Shown here: one piece after another, positions 11,029 to 23,127 of the stretch
How positions within the stretch are numbered: position 1 is the first letter of the stretch
Layout of the letters: every line of letters begins with the position of its first letter
Assembly (NCBI GenBank): GCA_018398585.1
Contig: JAGTTD010000010.1
Span: forward strand, 32,404,638 to 32,468,637
Direction: 5' to 3'
Length of the DNA: 64,000 bases
From: Simmondsia chinensis
Lineage: Eukaryota; Streptophyta; Magnoliopsida; Caryophyllales; Simmondsiaceae
Made by a program: the position numbers and the translations under genes
Notes under the pieces: model-generated
The model's database searches: none
What the model saw: the letters and a program-made list of their open reading frames with translations, nothing else
What the model was told of the DNA's origin: nothing

Positions 11029-11845
11029 CAAGGTTGTCAAAATCGGGATTCTACGTAGAATCGACGAGGGGTTAGTAGAATCGAAATCGTAGAATCGAAT
11101 CGAGAATCGTAAGATTCTACTTTCTGTGTAAGTAAATTATTTATATTGACAAAATTAGCATAACAATTCTCAAATATATGATAAAGAACATCAAAAAATC
11201 TACAAGATAATAGTTTTACAATACATTGAAAACCTAAAGGTAGGAAAAAGAGTAACATCATTCTAACATAAAAAATACGCTCAAGTCTCTCAACTCATAG
11301 CACCATCAAATTCATATCCAAAATCAAAGTTACTGTAGTCAATATCATTTGCAGTACTAGTGTTTGTATTTCTACCATCATTAGGAGAATCATTCTTAAT
11401 GGTAGCATAATCTCCAACCAAACCTTCATATCACTTGAGGCGACGATTACACTCTTAATTCCAGTACTAGAACAGTAAAACCTCCTCAAGATGTACAATT
11501 AATAGTAGATTTTTACTTTAATAGTTAATAGAAAATATAAAATCAAAGATGAGATTAATATAGAAAGTTAGGACATAAGATATTATATAAAAATATAAAA
11601 AAACACATTAAAATCGTGGCTTTTGCATGTGAGCACAAGCCTTTAAGTAGAATCGGATAGAATCGCATCAGAATCGCGATTCTACTTCCGATTCTACCTA
11701 TTCTGAAGCGATTCTACCGATTTTGCTACAATTCTACCACGATTCTACTTAAGTACGATTTTTTAACGGATTTGGATCGCTGGGGAAATGTAAAATCATA
11801 GAATCGTATGATTTTGCGATTTAAATCGCGATTTTAACAACCATG
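11029..11845. mobile_element. Non-autonomous hAT-type element (817 bp) inside the 7-kb LTR element
   Basis: The ends are CAAGGTTGTCAAAATC at the left and, as reverse complement of the right end, CATGGTTGTTAAAATC. They are flanked by 8-bp repeats GGTAGTAG (11021-11028) and GGCAGTAG (11846-11853), 7 of 8 matching. Both ends are packed with TAGAATCG-like words, as in the element at 5168-5747. The short ORFs inside show no transposase motif. It sits just upstream of the Copia RNase H remnant. Confidence 0.75.
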
Positions 11846-11872
11846 GGCAGTAGTCAACTCTGAAGTACTGCT

Positions 11873-12166
11873 TTGTTGCAATACAGTGTTGAAGTGCCAT
11901 TGCGAGGGTTTCCAGCTCCATCAGTGTCACTTCATTGTGACAGTCATGCCGCAATTACTGTGGCAAAGGACAAGGTTTATAATGGCAAGAGGAGACACAT
12001 CCGTCTCAGGCATAAAATCGTGAAAGATCTACTAGAAAGTGGAGTGATATCACTAGACTATGTAAAGTCTGAAAAGAATCCTGCGGATCCGTTGACAAAA
12101 GGCCTTTGTTGTAAAATGATTGTAGAAACATTAAGGGGGATGGGATTAAAGTCTATACATGAATAA
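11873..12166 (+). pseudogene. Copia RNase H C-terminus (remnant of the 7-kb element's pol)
   Basis: The 97-aa frame contains the Copia RNase H signature CDSHAAI, then KRRHIRLRHKIVKDLL, ISLDYVKSEKNPADPLTKGL and a short C-terminal tail. This matches the last quarter of Copia polyproteins, where the strand-exchange His and the ADPLTKGL motif are typical. RT, integrase, protease and gag are absent upstream; an hAT-type element lies only 28 bp upstream. The product could not act alone. Confidence 0.8.
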
Positions 12167-12764
12167 ACTGTGATGTATCCAACCTGATTTTAACAGGCTC
12201 AATGTGAGAAGTCATAATTTCATTCAAGATATGTATTGTATTTTATATTGTCCCTCCCTATAGTGTGACAGTGCGGAGACGGGTCCATTGCCATATGTTT
12301 GGCGGTGTAAGCACAACTTGCACATGACGGACACTATTTGTATGTTACCAAGGGTAAGGTCGAGCTTTAGCTCTTAATGGACCCATATCCATATGTCCGG
12401 TGATGTGCGGTAACACACACTTGATGGGATCCACCTATATAGGTATGGGAGTCTGGCCGCTCCCTATGAAGGATTTGAGACTTGCCTTCTAGAGCGCCTA
12501 AGAATATCCAAGACAAGCGCATGGCCGATAAAACGCTCCAAACCGCAAGAGCTGCCGAGATCTGGAGTTGGTATGTGTCCTAGTGGAAGACTATACAACC
12601 CCTTGTAAGGTTCAAGACGAAAGTCACCTTGCAAGATGTTGGTCCTAAACTTGGGTTACACTAGGTGAAGATTCAAGTCACAAGACATCGGCACTGAAAA
12701 ACTGAACTCCCTTTGCCCAGTCTATTCTCATCTCTCTTCCTCACTTGTATCCTTTGTGGGGGAT
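12167..12764 (+). other. 3' untranslated part of the 7-kb LTR element
   Basis: Non-coding stretch between the pol stop and the 3' LTR, ending in the purine tract ttgtgggggat at about 12754-12764. Confidence 0.6.
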
Positions 12765-13749
12765 TGTTGAAAAAATGATACAAGCTAAATCTAAATTTAT
12801 AGGAAGTTGTATCCCACATTGACAATTTAGAGGGGGGTAGTTGGGTTTATAAGGGTGAGTGTTTTTAACCTATTTGAATTAAGTCTTGGGTGAAGGAATG
12901 GTGGGAACCACACGCGCGCCACCTGCCTGCCCGTGTCGTGCTCGGGCGAGGGTGTGGGTGATCTTTTTCTAACGGGTATATTCGTTTTGCGGAAATTTAT
13001 GACAACTAGCCGTTGGGCCCGATCTTAATGCACAGCAAACGTTACTAGCCGTTTGGGCCTCTTGTTAATTACAACAATTATACTAGTCCAATTTTAAGAT
13101 AGTATAAATAAGGGGGTTCTATCCAAGATTGATCATGGAAAAAAAAAAAAAAAAAAAGGGGGCTTTATACCTCCTAATTCTCTCTCTCTCTCTCTCTCGG
13201 TTTCTCCTTCACGATTTGGGAAAAGTTCGAGGTGTCCCTAACTGGTGATTAACGAGTGCACGTTAAGAGTCGGATCGTGTTATTCTTGGAGAATGGCCGC
13301 TGGCTATACTGTATGCACCGAAGCAGCGGCGAAATCGTCTTTTAGGGCAGTGGCATTTACCACGGCGCGATATCATCGTTTTGTGAGATCTTTCTAATTA
13401 CTTTCTCTTCGGTATTTTCTAATCCACTTTCCCTCCTCTAGTATTATTTGATTGTCGTGTTCAATATTTGGTTGTGTTTCATTTGACACGATATTACCGC
13501 AATATTTTACTGCATTACACAGAGATTAATGCTAAATTTTTTACTGCTTTTTGCTGTTTTAATTTATTGTAATCTTTGGTTTATCTACTGCAATTTTTCG
13601 GTTTATTCACTGTAATTTTCAGCAGCAATATTTGGTTATTTATACTTTAATTTTTTGGTTAATTTACAATAATTTACAGCAGTATTTTACGCAGTATTAT
13701 ACACGTTATTATACGCAGTATTGTCGTTGTACATGCTATTTTTCCACCA
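12765..13749 (+). repeat. 3' LTR of the 7-kb element
   Basis: 985 bp, starting TGTTGAAAAAATG and ending TTTTTCCACCA. It matches the 5' LTR along its length but lacks two short blocks near its start and has a longer A-run at about 13137-13157. The several-percent divergence from the 5' LTR implies an old insertion. Confidence 0.8.
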
Positions 13750-15790
13750 CTAGCCACCCAGGGTCAGCCACTGCCATCGCCTCTCCCTGTACCCCTTTCA
13801 TTGCGCCTCGAGCTACCCCTCGCATCATAGTGCTCAGACAACCAACTAGGCCTCCGTTCGTTTTCCCACTATCCCTTCCTTAATCTCTACTGAGAGTTGT
13901 TTTATAGCACTACAGTTGTTCCCTCTGCTTTGACAATCCCCTAGTCAGCCCTAGATTTGGACCTTGAGTCCACTGCCCCACGCTGGTCATGGTCACCCGT
14001 CTCCATGTCCGCTTCTTCTTGACTCTATACCACAGTGCAATCACAAACTGTGTCGCACATACCATCTCCTAGCCCAGCCACACCCTCCACTGGTGTCCTA
14101 TGTCCCGTGACATCAATAGGATCTCCATCATAGGACTTTTGGTTCCTGAAGTATTAGTCCTAACTCGGTCATCTCTAGTGGTCCTTGCATCACTAATGTG
14201 CATTCCATGATCACCCAGTCCAAAGGTGGCATTCGTAAACCTCGTTACCAATTTTTATTGTTGGCGCTTGCCACTATCCCTAAGCCAAGCTACTTCTTTC
14301 ATGAAGCTAAGGATCCACAGTGGCATCATGACTGATGAACTTAATGCCCCCATCCAAAGGAAGATGTGGGACCTATTTCCTTATGATCCTTCAAATAACC
14401 TAGTAGGCAACACCCCAAAGTATAAGGTTAAGTATAAGTTTAATGTCTCAGCTGAACACTACACGACACACGTTTGGGATTAGGGTTTCACCCAACAATC
14501 AGACAATGACTACCATGAGATGTTTAGCCCTATCATGAAGCCTACTACGGTGCAACTTGTTCTCTCTCTTGTCGTTACACTATCATGGACCATTAGGCGC
14601 CCAGATGTTAAAAAATGCATTCACATATGGCTTTTTCAATGAGGCGGTCTATATGAAGCAACCTTATGATTTGTTTCACTCCTCTTTCCAAGGTCATGTG
14701 TGTCGTTTACGTATGGCCATTAATGTTATGAAACAAGCACCGAGGGCTTAGTTTGAAGACTTTAAAGCTTCAGTTTGGATTGTAGTGGCCTCATACATAT
14801 CCCTCACTCTTCAATTAACGCACACATTAGAGTATCATATTGCTCCTTCTATTGAAGGACATTATAGTTGTCAATGACTAGCCCTTCTCAAAACATTCTC
14901 ATCACAGTTTGCGATAAAAGACTTAGGTGATGTGCACCATTTCCTCGAGATTGAAGCACACTGCAGCTTGACCTTCTTGTTTATCTCCCGGCACAAACCT
15001 GCTACCAACTTGTTGACTTGCTTTGATAAGTACCACGCTAAACCCATTAAGACACGCCTACAATCTACATACCAATCTCTAGCACCATGATGAACGGTTA
15101 CTAGCTAAGCCGACCCTCTATCAGAGCGTGGTAGGTGGACTTCAAAACCTCACCTTTAATCAACCGAATATTTCATTTGTTGTTATCCTTGTGAGTTAGT
15201 TCATGCATTGTCCCGGGAAACCTCATTCGCAGGTGGTTAACAGATTCTTCACTAAGTGAAAGGCATGGTAGCCGATGGTCTCCTATATCGGTCGAGTCCT
15301 AATGTTCAGATCACAAAACATGTTAACGCGTGGGGTTGTGTCAATAGTCGGTGCTCCACTTTTGACTATGTGGTCTTCTTGGGATCAAACCTCATTTCTT
15401 GGAGGGTCAAGAAGCAACTGACAATATCTAAATCCACTACATAATCAAATTACCAAGCCATGCCATGGTATACAATGTGATTGAGTCCTACTAGATTTGT
15501 CATTTTGGTGTGTTTCTTAGTCGCAGTGTGCTTCTTTAATGTGACAATATCTCTAATACCCACCTCTCATTTAATCCCATGAGGCATAATCACCTCAAAC
15601 ATGTTGATATTGACTTTTACTACATTTAGGAAAAACAGGTTCAATTTGACATTTAGGTTCAATATGTTCCCCCGAGGTCCATGCATCTGACATCTTCCCC
15701 AAGGGTGTGTCTCCACATTGGTTTATCTTCTTGACAATCCATCATAGTTTCCTCCCATGCATATTGAAGGAAGTATTATCAGAAAATTTA
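13750..15790 (+). pseudogene. Degenerate Copia RT/RNase H, continuation of the element begun at 6170
   Basis: Fragments in changing frames follow the Copia order. Near 14290-14440 is the RT start (MKLRIHSGIMTDELNAPI, WDLFPYDPSNNLVGN). Near 14695-14750 is GHVCRLRMAINVMKQAPRA (compare GLKQAPRAW). Near 14905-14955 is FAIKDLGDVHHFLEIE. At 15256-15444 come RNase H words (CSTFDYVVFLGSNLISWRVKKQ). Stops and frameshifts are frequent. Gag, protease and integrase are missing. The paralog at 61740-63480 is decayed independently. Confidence 0.7.
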
Positions 15791-17888
15791 ATTTTTATTT
15801 GAAGTTCTTTTTTTTAATAGTTTTTATTTGAAGTTCTAGTTTTCATTTCCCATTTTCCATTTGAAAAGCATATTATGGAATGGGAAACCTGCCCATGTAG
15901 AAAAAAAATGAAATATGTGTTCAAGTCATGACGTTTTTGTAAAAAAATTGTAAATCGTAAGCAATATCCCTAGATCCTAAAACCTGATTATCCTATTTCC
16001 AAACAATTAGAGTCTAATCTGAAAAAGACCAGTCTAAATATATACATGTAATAATGCAAATACAAGTTCAAGTACAAATACTATTCTAGGACACATAATT
16101 TTAATGGGTAGAATGTATACTCTTAATGTATAACACAACACAAAGAAAATTATTTTTTTCTTTTTTTGGGACAAAACCAGACCGAGGCCTTAGAAAGAAA
16201 ATGATTAATTAATAGTTGAGATATAATTCAAATATAGACTACACATAGAACATGCTAATTTGTTCGACATAGGGTGAAAATCATTTATGTGATAGGGTGA
16301 AAGCGCCAAGAACCCAAGAATGTTTGGATAACTAACATCGACAAGATAACAAATAATTCACAATTAATTTATAGCAATAAATGTGAACTTGAAAGCAAGG
16401 GCATAAGAACTTCAAAGAAAAAGAAAGAGAAGGGTGAAGTGAAAAAAGAAAAAGAAAATAGTGGAGTAAAAAAAGAGAGAATAAAGTTGAAAGTAAAAGT
16501 GAATATGAAGAAATATATATAGAATACAGTGGTGGAAAATTCTAGAAATAGTTTTAAATATTTTTCATATTTTCCAAAAGTAGAGGAAACACTAGAAGAC
16601 TTTTTTCCTGAACGAAAATCCATGGATAACATACGGTATTTCTCCATGGCCTTTTGCCTTTGAAAGTGACTAGAATAAGCAATCACTGAAAGAAGGATAG
16701 CTAAGTATCCGACCTTCCAGTAATCCACGACACAACCATACAGAGAAGTCACTGGCTTTTCTATTGTAGTTTTAGTCTTTCTAAGTTTCTAAGCGAGGAA
16801 ACTGTCTTTTTCACTCTTGCTTTAGGTGCTTCTCCGCATTGTCGTGTATGTCCCGAAGTACGAGATAGCTCTACTCAGACCGCAGCCTTAGTATCGACTA
16901 CATGAGACCTACAAAGTGGTTAGGAATAGAACTTCTCCAATTCCAAAACTGGACTTTTGAACTTTTCAAGGAAGGTTGCATAATCACTTCAAGGATTTTT
17001 GACTCAAATTGTGAAATGTTACGATTTTTTATGTATGAGATACCAGAATTCTTGCCTCTTTTCGTAATCTTATTTTTTTGGAATATATGGGTTTTAACTA
17101 TATAAAGTTGTCATACACTGAAAATATGATATCATATGTCAAATTCTAAACAAAATTTTTTTTTTTTTTTTCTCCTAACCAGTAAATAAAAAATTATTTT
17201 ACAAAAATTGTAAACCTAAAACTTATATTATCAAATCTCATACTATGTGAAGTCACCTAAATAAATCAACGCACTTGACATATCGTTACTAATTTAACAT
17301 TTTATTTGCATGTTTTTGTAATGAATGTATTAAATTTGTATTTCAGTTGTTCAAATTTACGTAGTGATTAAGCTATTTATTATATAAATTGTTTATAGGT
17401 GTTTAATTTGAAACTCGTTTTCTAATTGTTTTGATATAGAAAATTATCGCTTGGCATTTGAGATTGGAGCATTTATCACTTAGTTATTCCAACACTGTAG
17501 TATGAACAATGGGGTACTATCTGGTTTGAATATTTTATTACTTAAATACTTAAAAATTAATGAATTTTTATAAAAATCTAACTAATTTTATACAAAAAAT
17601 ATTGATATCATATAATATATATATATATGAGTCATGCTAATGTTTTAATAAAACAATTCAACATATTGTGATGAAATGCTTATTAAATATTGATGTAAAC
17701 TACTTAAATATTGTTATAATATTCATGTGTCATATCGCATTTTTGGCAAAAAATCAACAATTTCAATGAAAATATTAATATATTTTTGAAATTGTATTCA
17801 ATTTTAGCATTTTTTAACAAAAATCTATTGGATTTCGACAAAATGGCATCTAATTGATAAAATTTTAAACTTCAAAATGTTTAAAATT

Positions 17889-17921
<33 letters not shown>

Positions 17922-17951
17922 TAATGCTTAAATGATAAATATCCAAAACTC
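15791..17951. other. AT-rich intergenic stretch, nothing recognised
   Basis: The first 250 bp align with 63480-64000 as the outer part of the paralogous Copia locus. The rest has A/T runs and a TA microsatellite (about 17894-17920). A minus-strand 127-aa frame (16369-16752) is rich in Phe and Ser and resembles no family I know. Confidence 0.5.
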
Positions 17952-17965
17952 ATGGTACTTAGATG

Positions 17966-19949
17966 GATGAGCAACAATTGAAACTAGGAAGAAATTCTAC
18001 TTACACAATCTATTCAACGAACAGGGAGATAGAGATATATCCTCAGGAGAACTACAAGCATTTGAGGAGCATTAGACCCATTGCTACTATAGGCGGATCA
18101 AGCCCGAGGAAGTTAGGGAAGCCTTCAAAAAGATGGGCAGGGGTGAAGCAGTCGGCCTAGATGGAATACTTATTGAGGCACGGAAATGCATTTGAGAAAA
18201 GGACATCAGATGGTTGACCAAACTATTTAACCAAATTCTTCACGGTAAGAAGATGCTTGCTAAGTGGAGGAAGAGCACATTAGTTCCTATCTATAAAATG
18301 AAGGCGACATCTAGAGTTATGCCAACTATAGAGGAATTAAACTAATGAGCCACACTCTGAAGTTATGGGAGCGGGTCAAAGAAAGAAGGTTACGGCAACA
18401 AACAAGGGTCTCAGAGAACCAATTTGGATTTATGGCAAGTAGATCGACGATGGAAGCCACCCATCTCTTAAGGCGGTTAATAGAGTACTATAGAGATTGA
18501 CAGAAGGACCTTTACATACTTTTCATTGATTTGGAGAAGGCATATGATAGAGTGCCAAGAGAGATCCTATGAAGGGTCTTAGAGGGGAAAGGCATCCCCT
18601 TATCCTATATCCGAGTCATTAAAGACATGTATGAAAATGCACTACCTAATGTGCGTACACCAGAAGGGGAGACAAGCGCTTTCCCCATAATAGTTGGGGT
18701 ACACCAAGGATTAGACTTGAGTCCCCTTTTTGTTCATTCTAGTAATGGATGAGCTCACTAGGCACATCCAAAGGGACGTGCCTTGGTGCATGCTTTTCGC
18801 AGATGATATAGTTCGGGTGGGGGAGTCTAAAGAGGAGGTAAATAAGAAGCTAAAATTTTGGAGAACGGCCTTAGAATCGTAAGGCTTAAGACTCAGTAGA
18901 TCCAAGACTGAGTATATAGAATTCACGTTTTGTACCTCTACCAAGCCAAGCATAGAGGACATCAAGATTGGATTGGAGTGCATACTGCCGAAAGAGTGCT
19001 TTAAATACTTGGGTTCCATAGTGCAACAAGACGGTGAAGTTGGCGTAGATGTCAATAACCGGATTAAGGTATGTTGGTATGAATGGAGGATATCTTCTGC
19101 GGTACTATGCAAAAGAAAGTTCCCTTTAAAGTTAATAGGAAAACACTATAAGATGGTGGTAACGCCGGCTATATCTTACGGGGCGGAGTGCTGGCCAATT
19201 AAACATCATCATATGCAGAAGTTAAAGGTGGCAGAGTTGAGGATGTTGAGATGAATGCGTAGACATGCAAAGAAGGATAAGATCAAAAAAGACGTTTTAA
19301 GAAATAAATTGGGCATAGCCCCAATCGAGGATAAGTTGAGCGAGCAACGTTTGCTGTGGTTTGGGCATGTTAGGAGGAGACCGACCACTTCCCCTATCAG
19401 GAGATGGGAACAACTCTATATTACAAACGGGAAGAGAGAGAGAGAGGTTGGCCAAAGAAGAGTTGGATGGACACGATTCGGCATGACCTCACTCATCTCA
19501 ACCTAAATGAGGAGATGACCCTAGATAGAGATAAGTAGAGGGTTAGCATATGTGTAGTCCATATAGTTGTTTAGAATAGAGAAGCACTTATAAGCTAGTA
19601 CTAGTGCTCCTAGATTTTTATGTATGCCCGTTTGATTATATACAGTTTTACTGTGTGTTGGCTGCTTGTTGTTCTGTCGCTTTGTCGCTTTATTGCCTAT
19701 TGCTTACTGCCTATATGCTGCTTTGTACTCTCTATATGTTTGCTCTTTGCCGTCGTTTTTATGCTCTTATGCTTAAATGCTTTTATACTTTATGCTTTTG
19801 TACTTCTCAAGCTGGGGGTCCTCAGACACAGCCTCCCTTTAGGATAGTACCCTGAAGGGGTAAGACTGCCTTCATCCCACCCCTCCTAGACCCTACGTAT
19901 GTGGGAGCCCTAGAGGCACTGTGTTTGTTGTTGTTGTTTTGTTGTTGTT
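17966..19949 (+). mobile_element. 5'-truncated RTE-type LINE, copy 1, with 14-bp TSD
   Basis: It is flanked by duplications ATGGTACTTAGATG (17952-17965) and ATGGTACTTAAATG (19950-19963), 13 of 14 matching. The body carries RT domains, a 3' UTR and a 3' tail block (about 19806-19920) that begins ctcaagctgggggtcc and contains gtgggagccc and ggcactg. It ends in TTG repeats. A (TTG)n tail and target-primed insertion are typical of plant RTE LINEs. Confidence 0.8.
18180..19560 (+). pseudogene. RTE LINE reverse transcriptase, inactivated (copy 1)
   Basis: The RT motifs appear in order but in broken frames: NQFGFM and a RSTMEATHLLRRL block near 18420, then FIDLEKAYDRVPREIL near 18525, GVHQG near 18700, and the catalytic box LFADDIV at about 18793-18813. 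C-terminal parts follow: YLGSIVQQDGEVGVDVNNRIK at 19003-19070, AISYGAECWPIK at 19170-19205, and LWFGHVRRRP at 19352-19380. Several in-frame stops and one frameshift make it non-functional. The endonuclease domain is lost by 5' truncation. Confidence 0.8.
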
Positions 19950-19985
19950 ATGGTACTTAAATGATAATTTCTCATTTATCATTAA

Positions 19986-20920
19986 GGGAGATAATATTAT
20001 AGTCCAACTATCATTAAATCTTTCACAGAAATTTACAAAATGACAAAATATCCTTAATAAGAATATTGTTTACACTAAACAAAAAATAAAATAAAATAAA
20101 ATAAAATAAAAAAATCCTCAAGTCCCAGCCATCCCACCCCACCCCACTGCCTACTTACCATCACCATCACATCATGCATGAACACCCCGCCATTGCCTGC
20201 TCTCACAGGTCGCCCACCCCACAACCACCCTTGAAGGTCGACATTCACCATGCCAGCCACAATCCACCTTTATCCCCCCCCCCCCCCCCCCCCACACACC
20301 GTCTTCTCTCCTTTCCCCCTTTCTCTTATTCCTCTTCGGCTTCACCGTCATTTCCCAAAAAGCTAATCCATTGCCATGTAAATACTACACCGTCGGCCAC
20401 CAAAGCTGACTCTGACTGCTAGACAACACCAACAACCACTCACCCCTCATCCCCCCCCCCCCCCCCCCCTCCCCCCCCCCCCCCCCCCCACCCTCCTCTC
20501 TCTCTCTCTCTTAGAAAGAGAGAGATAGAGGGCGAAAGAGAGTGAATTTTTCTTGTTTTCTTTTGCTTTTTTGGATGCTTTAGAGACTTTCTATGTTGTA
20601 TGTTCGAGGATTTTTCTCCTCTTGATTATCTAAAAGAAAACGAGGGCGGAAGAAGAAACTGGATGAGGGGTGAGGGACTGGTGGTGTTGAGGTGGGGCGA
20701 AGTGGGTTGGATGGTGTTGCATTGGACCGGTGAGAGTGGGCCACGGCAAGGAGCGACAGCGGGTGGAGGGTGGGGTTGGGTGACTGGGACTTATTTTTAT
20801 TTATTTTTCTTTTTTTATTTAGTGTAAATGATATTTTTAGGAAGGATATTTTGGCCATTCTGTAAATTTATGTAAAAGATTTAGCGGTGGTTGAACTAAA
20901 ATATTGTTTCACTCAAACCC
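19986..20920. mobile_element. Foldback element with very long inverted repeats
   Basis: The left arm (about 19986-20140) and the reverse complement of the right arm (about 20770-20920) share long blocks, for example tagtccaac/tagttcaac, aaatttaca, aaaatatccttc/a, tttacactaaa and aagtcccag. Inner blocks also pair (acccctcatcc near 20440 with its complement near 20665). The centre at about 20500-20530 is a CT/GA palindrome. Inner spacers hold long C-runs. There is no ORF of note. A MULE-like or foldback MITE fits; I found no convincing TSD. Confidence 0.65.
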
Positions 20921-21006
20921 ATGAACTAAATAATTATTTCAAGAAATTTATAGATTAGAAAATTATTCTATCAACCCTCAAAATACTAATATATAATTTA
21001 CTCAAA

Positions 21007-23127
21007 TATGTACAGGTGCCAGTGGAAGACGAGGTGCTAGTGGATATGTACAAGAACGGCAGAGCAAGAGAAAGGAAGACAAGGGACTTGGAGCAAGTAA
21101 AGTGCATAAAAGGAGAAGATGGACAGGTGCTAGTGAAAGTGCATCAAATTAGAGCTAAGTAGAAAGCCTACTTCCAAGATCTCTTCAACAACCAGGGAGA
21201 CACAGAGATAGCTCTAGGTGATATCCAGACACCGAGGGAGTATCAGAACAACTGCTATTGTAGGTGAATTACACCAGAGGAGATCAAGGAAGCCCTAAAA
21301 CATATGGGTAGGGGAAGAGCAGTTGGTCCAGATGGAATACCCATTGAGGTATGGAAATACCTTGGACAGAGGGGCATCAGCTAGCTGACAAAATTATTTA
21401 ACCAAATCCTTATGGGGAAGAAGATGCCTGACGAATGGCGGAAGAGCACACTGGTCCCAATTTACAAGAACAAATGCGACATCCAAAGTTGCGCCAACTA
21501 TCGGGGGATCAAACTAATGTGCCATACTCTCAAGTTGTGAGAGAGAGTCATAGAAAGGAGGCTATGGCAACAGACGGAGGTGACTGAAAACTAGTTTGGG
21601 TTTATGCCTGGGAGATCAACAATAGAGGCCATCCACCTTTTAAGACAGACGATAGAGCAGTATTGGGAGAGACAAAAGGATCTCCACATGGTTTTCATTG
21701 ATTTGGAGAAGGTATATGATAGAGTGCCAAGAGAGATACTATGGAGAGTTTTGGGTAGGAGAGACATCCCCATGCCATATATCCGGGCCATTCAAGATAT
21801 GTATGAGGAGGCACATACTAATGTGCATACAAGGAAAGGGGAGACATACACTTTCCCTATTACAGCTGCGGTACACCAAGGTTTTGCCTTGAGTCCCTTT
21901 CTATTCATTCTAGTCATGGATGAGCTCACTAGACACATCCAAGGAGAGGTGCTTTGGTGTATGCTTTTTGCAGATGACATAGTTTTAGTGGGGGACTCCC
22001 GAGCGGACATAAATGAGAAGTTGGAATTGTGGAGAAGTGCTTTGAAATCAAAGGGATTATGGATTGGCAGATCTAAGGCCGAGTACTTCGAATTCCAATT
22101 CGGCCATTCCACCGCGACTACTACAAAGGATGTTAAGATAGAATCGGAGATCGTACCGAGTAAGAAGAGTTTCAGATACTTGGGTTCCATGATATAGCAG
22201 AACGGTGAGGTTGACGAGGATGTCAATAACAGGATTAACGTAGGTTGGCAGAAGTAGAGGATGGCCTCTGGGGTGCTTTGTGATAGAAAGTTCCAGCTAA
22301 AGCTAAAGGGAAAATACTACAGGACAGTAGTGAGGCCGGCTATGTTGTATGGGGCAGAGTGTCGCCCAATGAAACAACATCAAATACAGAGGATGAAGGT
22401 GGCAAGGATGAGGATGCTGCGCTTGATGTGTGGCCACACAAGGAAGGATAGGATTAGGAATGACGTAATCAGAGGTAAATTAGGTGTAGCCTCGATCGAG
22501 GATAAATTTAGAGCACTGCTTGAGATGGTTTGGGCAGGTTAGCAGGAGACCGACCACAACTTCAGTCAAGAGGTGTGAACAGCTACATACTACGCTAGAC
22601 AGAAGAGGGAGGGGCAGGCCAAAGAGGAGTTGGCTGGAGATAATCCGACACGACCTAACCCACCTAAACCTAAGGGAGGAGATTGCCCTAGATAAAGCAC
22701 GATGGAGGGCTAGCATAGGGGTAGCGGATGTGGTAGTGTAGAGTAGTGTGGCGAGTGACTGATAGTTTAAGATTTCTAGGTAGTCATAACCCCAGATAGT
22801 GCACTTATCTGTTGTTTAGTTGCTTCCCGATTATTCGTCTGTTATTGGCCATATACTATTTGCTTTACTATGTGCCTTGTAGATGTCTTCTGTGGGGTAT
22901 ATTTTATACTTCTAGTTTAATGCGGTGTCCTAAGCTGATGCTTTGTGGCTTCTATGGTTTCCAGGATGCCATGTTCTCATGACAACTCGGTCTTCAGGAT
23001 GGGGGTCCTCGGAAACAACCTCTCTTCCACCCGGAAGGAAGAAGGTTGCGTACATCCACCCCCCCAGACCCTGCTTCGTGTGGGAGCCCCTTTGGCACTG
23101 GGACTGTTGTTGTTGTTATTGTTGTAT
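21007..23127 (+). mobile_element. 5'-truncated RTE-type LINE, copy 2
   Basis: It begins within sequence coding for RERKTRDLEQVKCIKGEDGQVLV, a segment that precedes the RT in RTE elements. It continues through RT and a 3' UTR, then the tail block (about 22995-23100: gggggtcctcgg, ccccccagacc, gtgggagcccc, ggcactggg) and TTG repeats. Its layout matches copy 1 at about 80 percent by eye. I could not define a target-site duplication, so both ends are approximate. Confidence 0.75.
21021..22745 (+). pseudogene. RTE LINE reverse transcriptase, partly open (copy 2)
   Basis: The best-preserved RT frame is 21604-22197. It contains PGRSTIEAIHLLRQ, FIDLEKVYDRVPREILWRVL, AVHQGFALSPFLF, the catalytic LFADDIVLV (about 21964-21990) and FRYLGSMI. 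A stop follows, then VRPAMLYGAECRPMKQHQ at 22330-22382. The RR(P)TTT(S) block near 22540 and RGRPKRSWLEIIRHDLTHLNL near 22610-22670 complete the C-terminus in another frame. Stops upstream (for example near 21267 and 21540) and downstream make it dead. Confidence 0.8.

Larger units (their letters stand above)
6797..13749 (+). mobile_element. LTR retrotransposon (Copia type) with mostly non-coding interior
   Basis: It is bounded by LTRs at 6797-7846 and 12765-13749 and flanked by a 5-bp duplication CTAAC (6792-6796) / CTAGC (13750-13754). A purine tract ttgtgggggat precedes the 3' LTR. The only recognisable coding part is a Copia RNase H end at 11873-12166. Bases 7847-11020 show no primer site and no gag or pol motif, so the interior has been deleted or replaced. 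The paralogous locus near 61740 lacks the element and gives an empty site. Confidence 0.8.

Noticed and set aside
16369..16752. Minus-strand 127-aa ORF with membrane-like Phe-rich end
   Set aside because: The Phe/Ser run reflects a GA-rich tract read in reverse; no homologous family is recognised.
19604..19855. Cys/Leu-rich ORFs in the LINE 3' UTR
   Set aside because: They lie in the T/GC-rich 3' untranslated region after the RT code and run into the tail block; no family matches.
20580..20858. ORFs in the foldback element (both strands)
   Set aside because: They arise from low-complexity C/G and CT-rich arms and are mirrored on the opposite strand.
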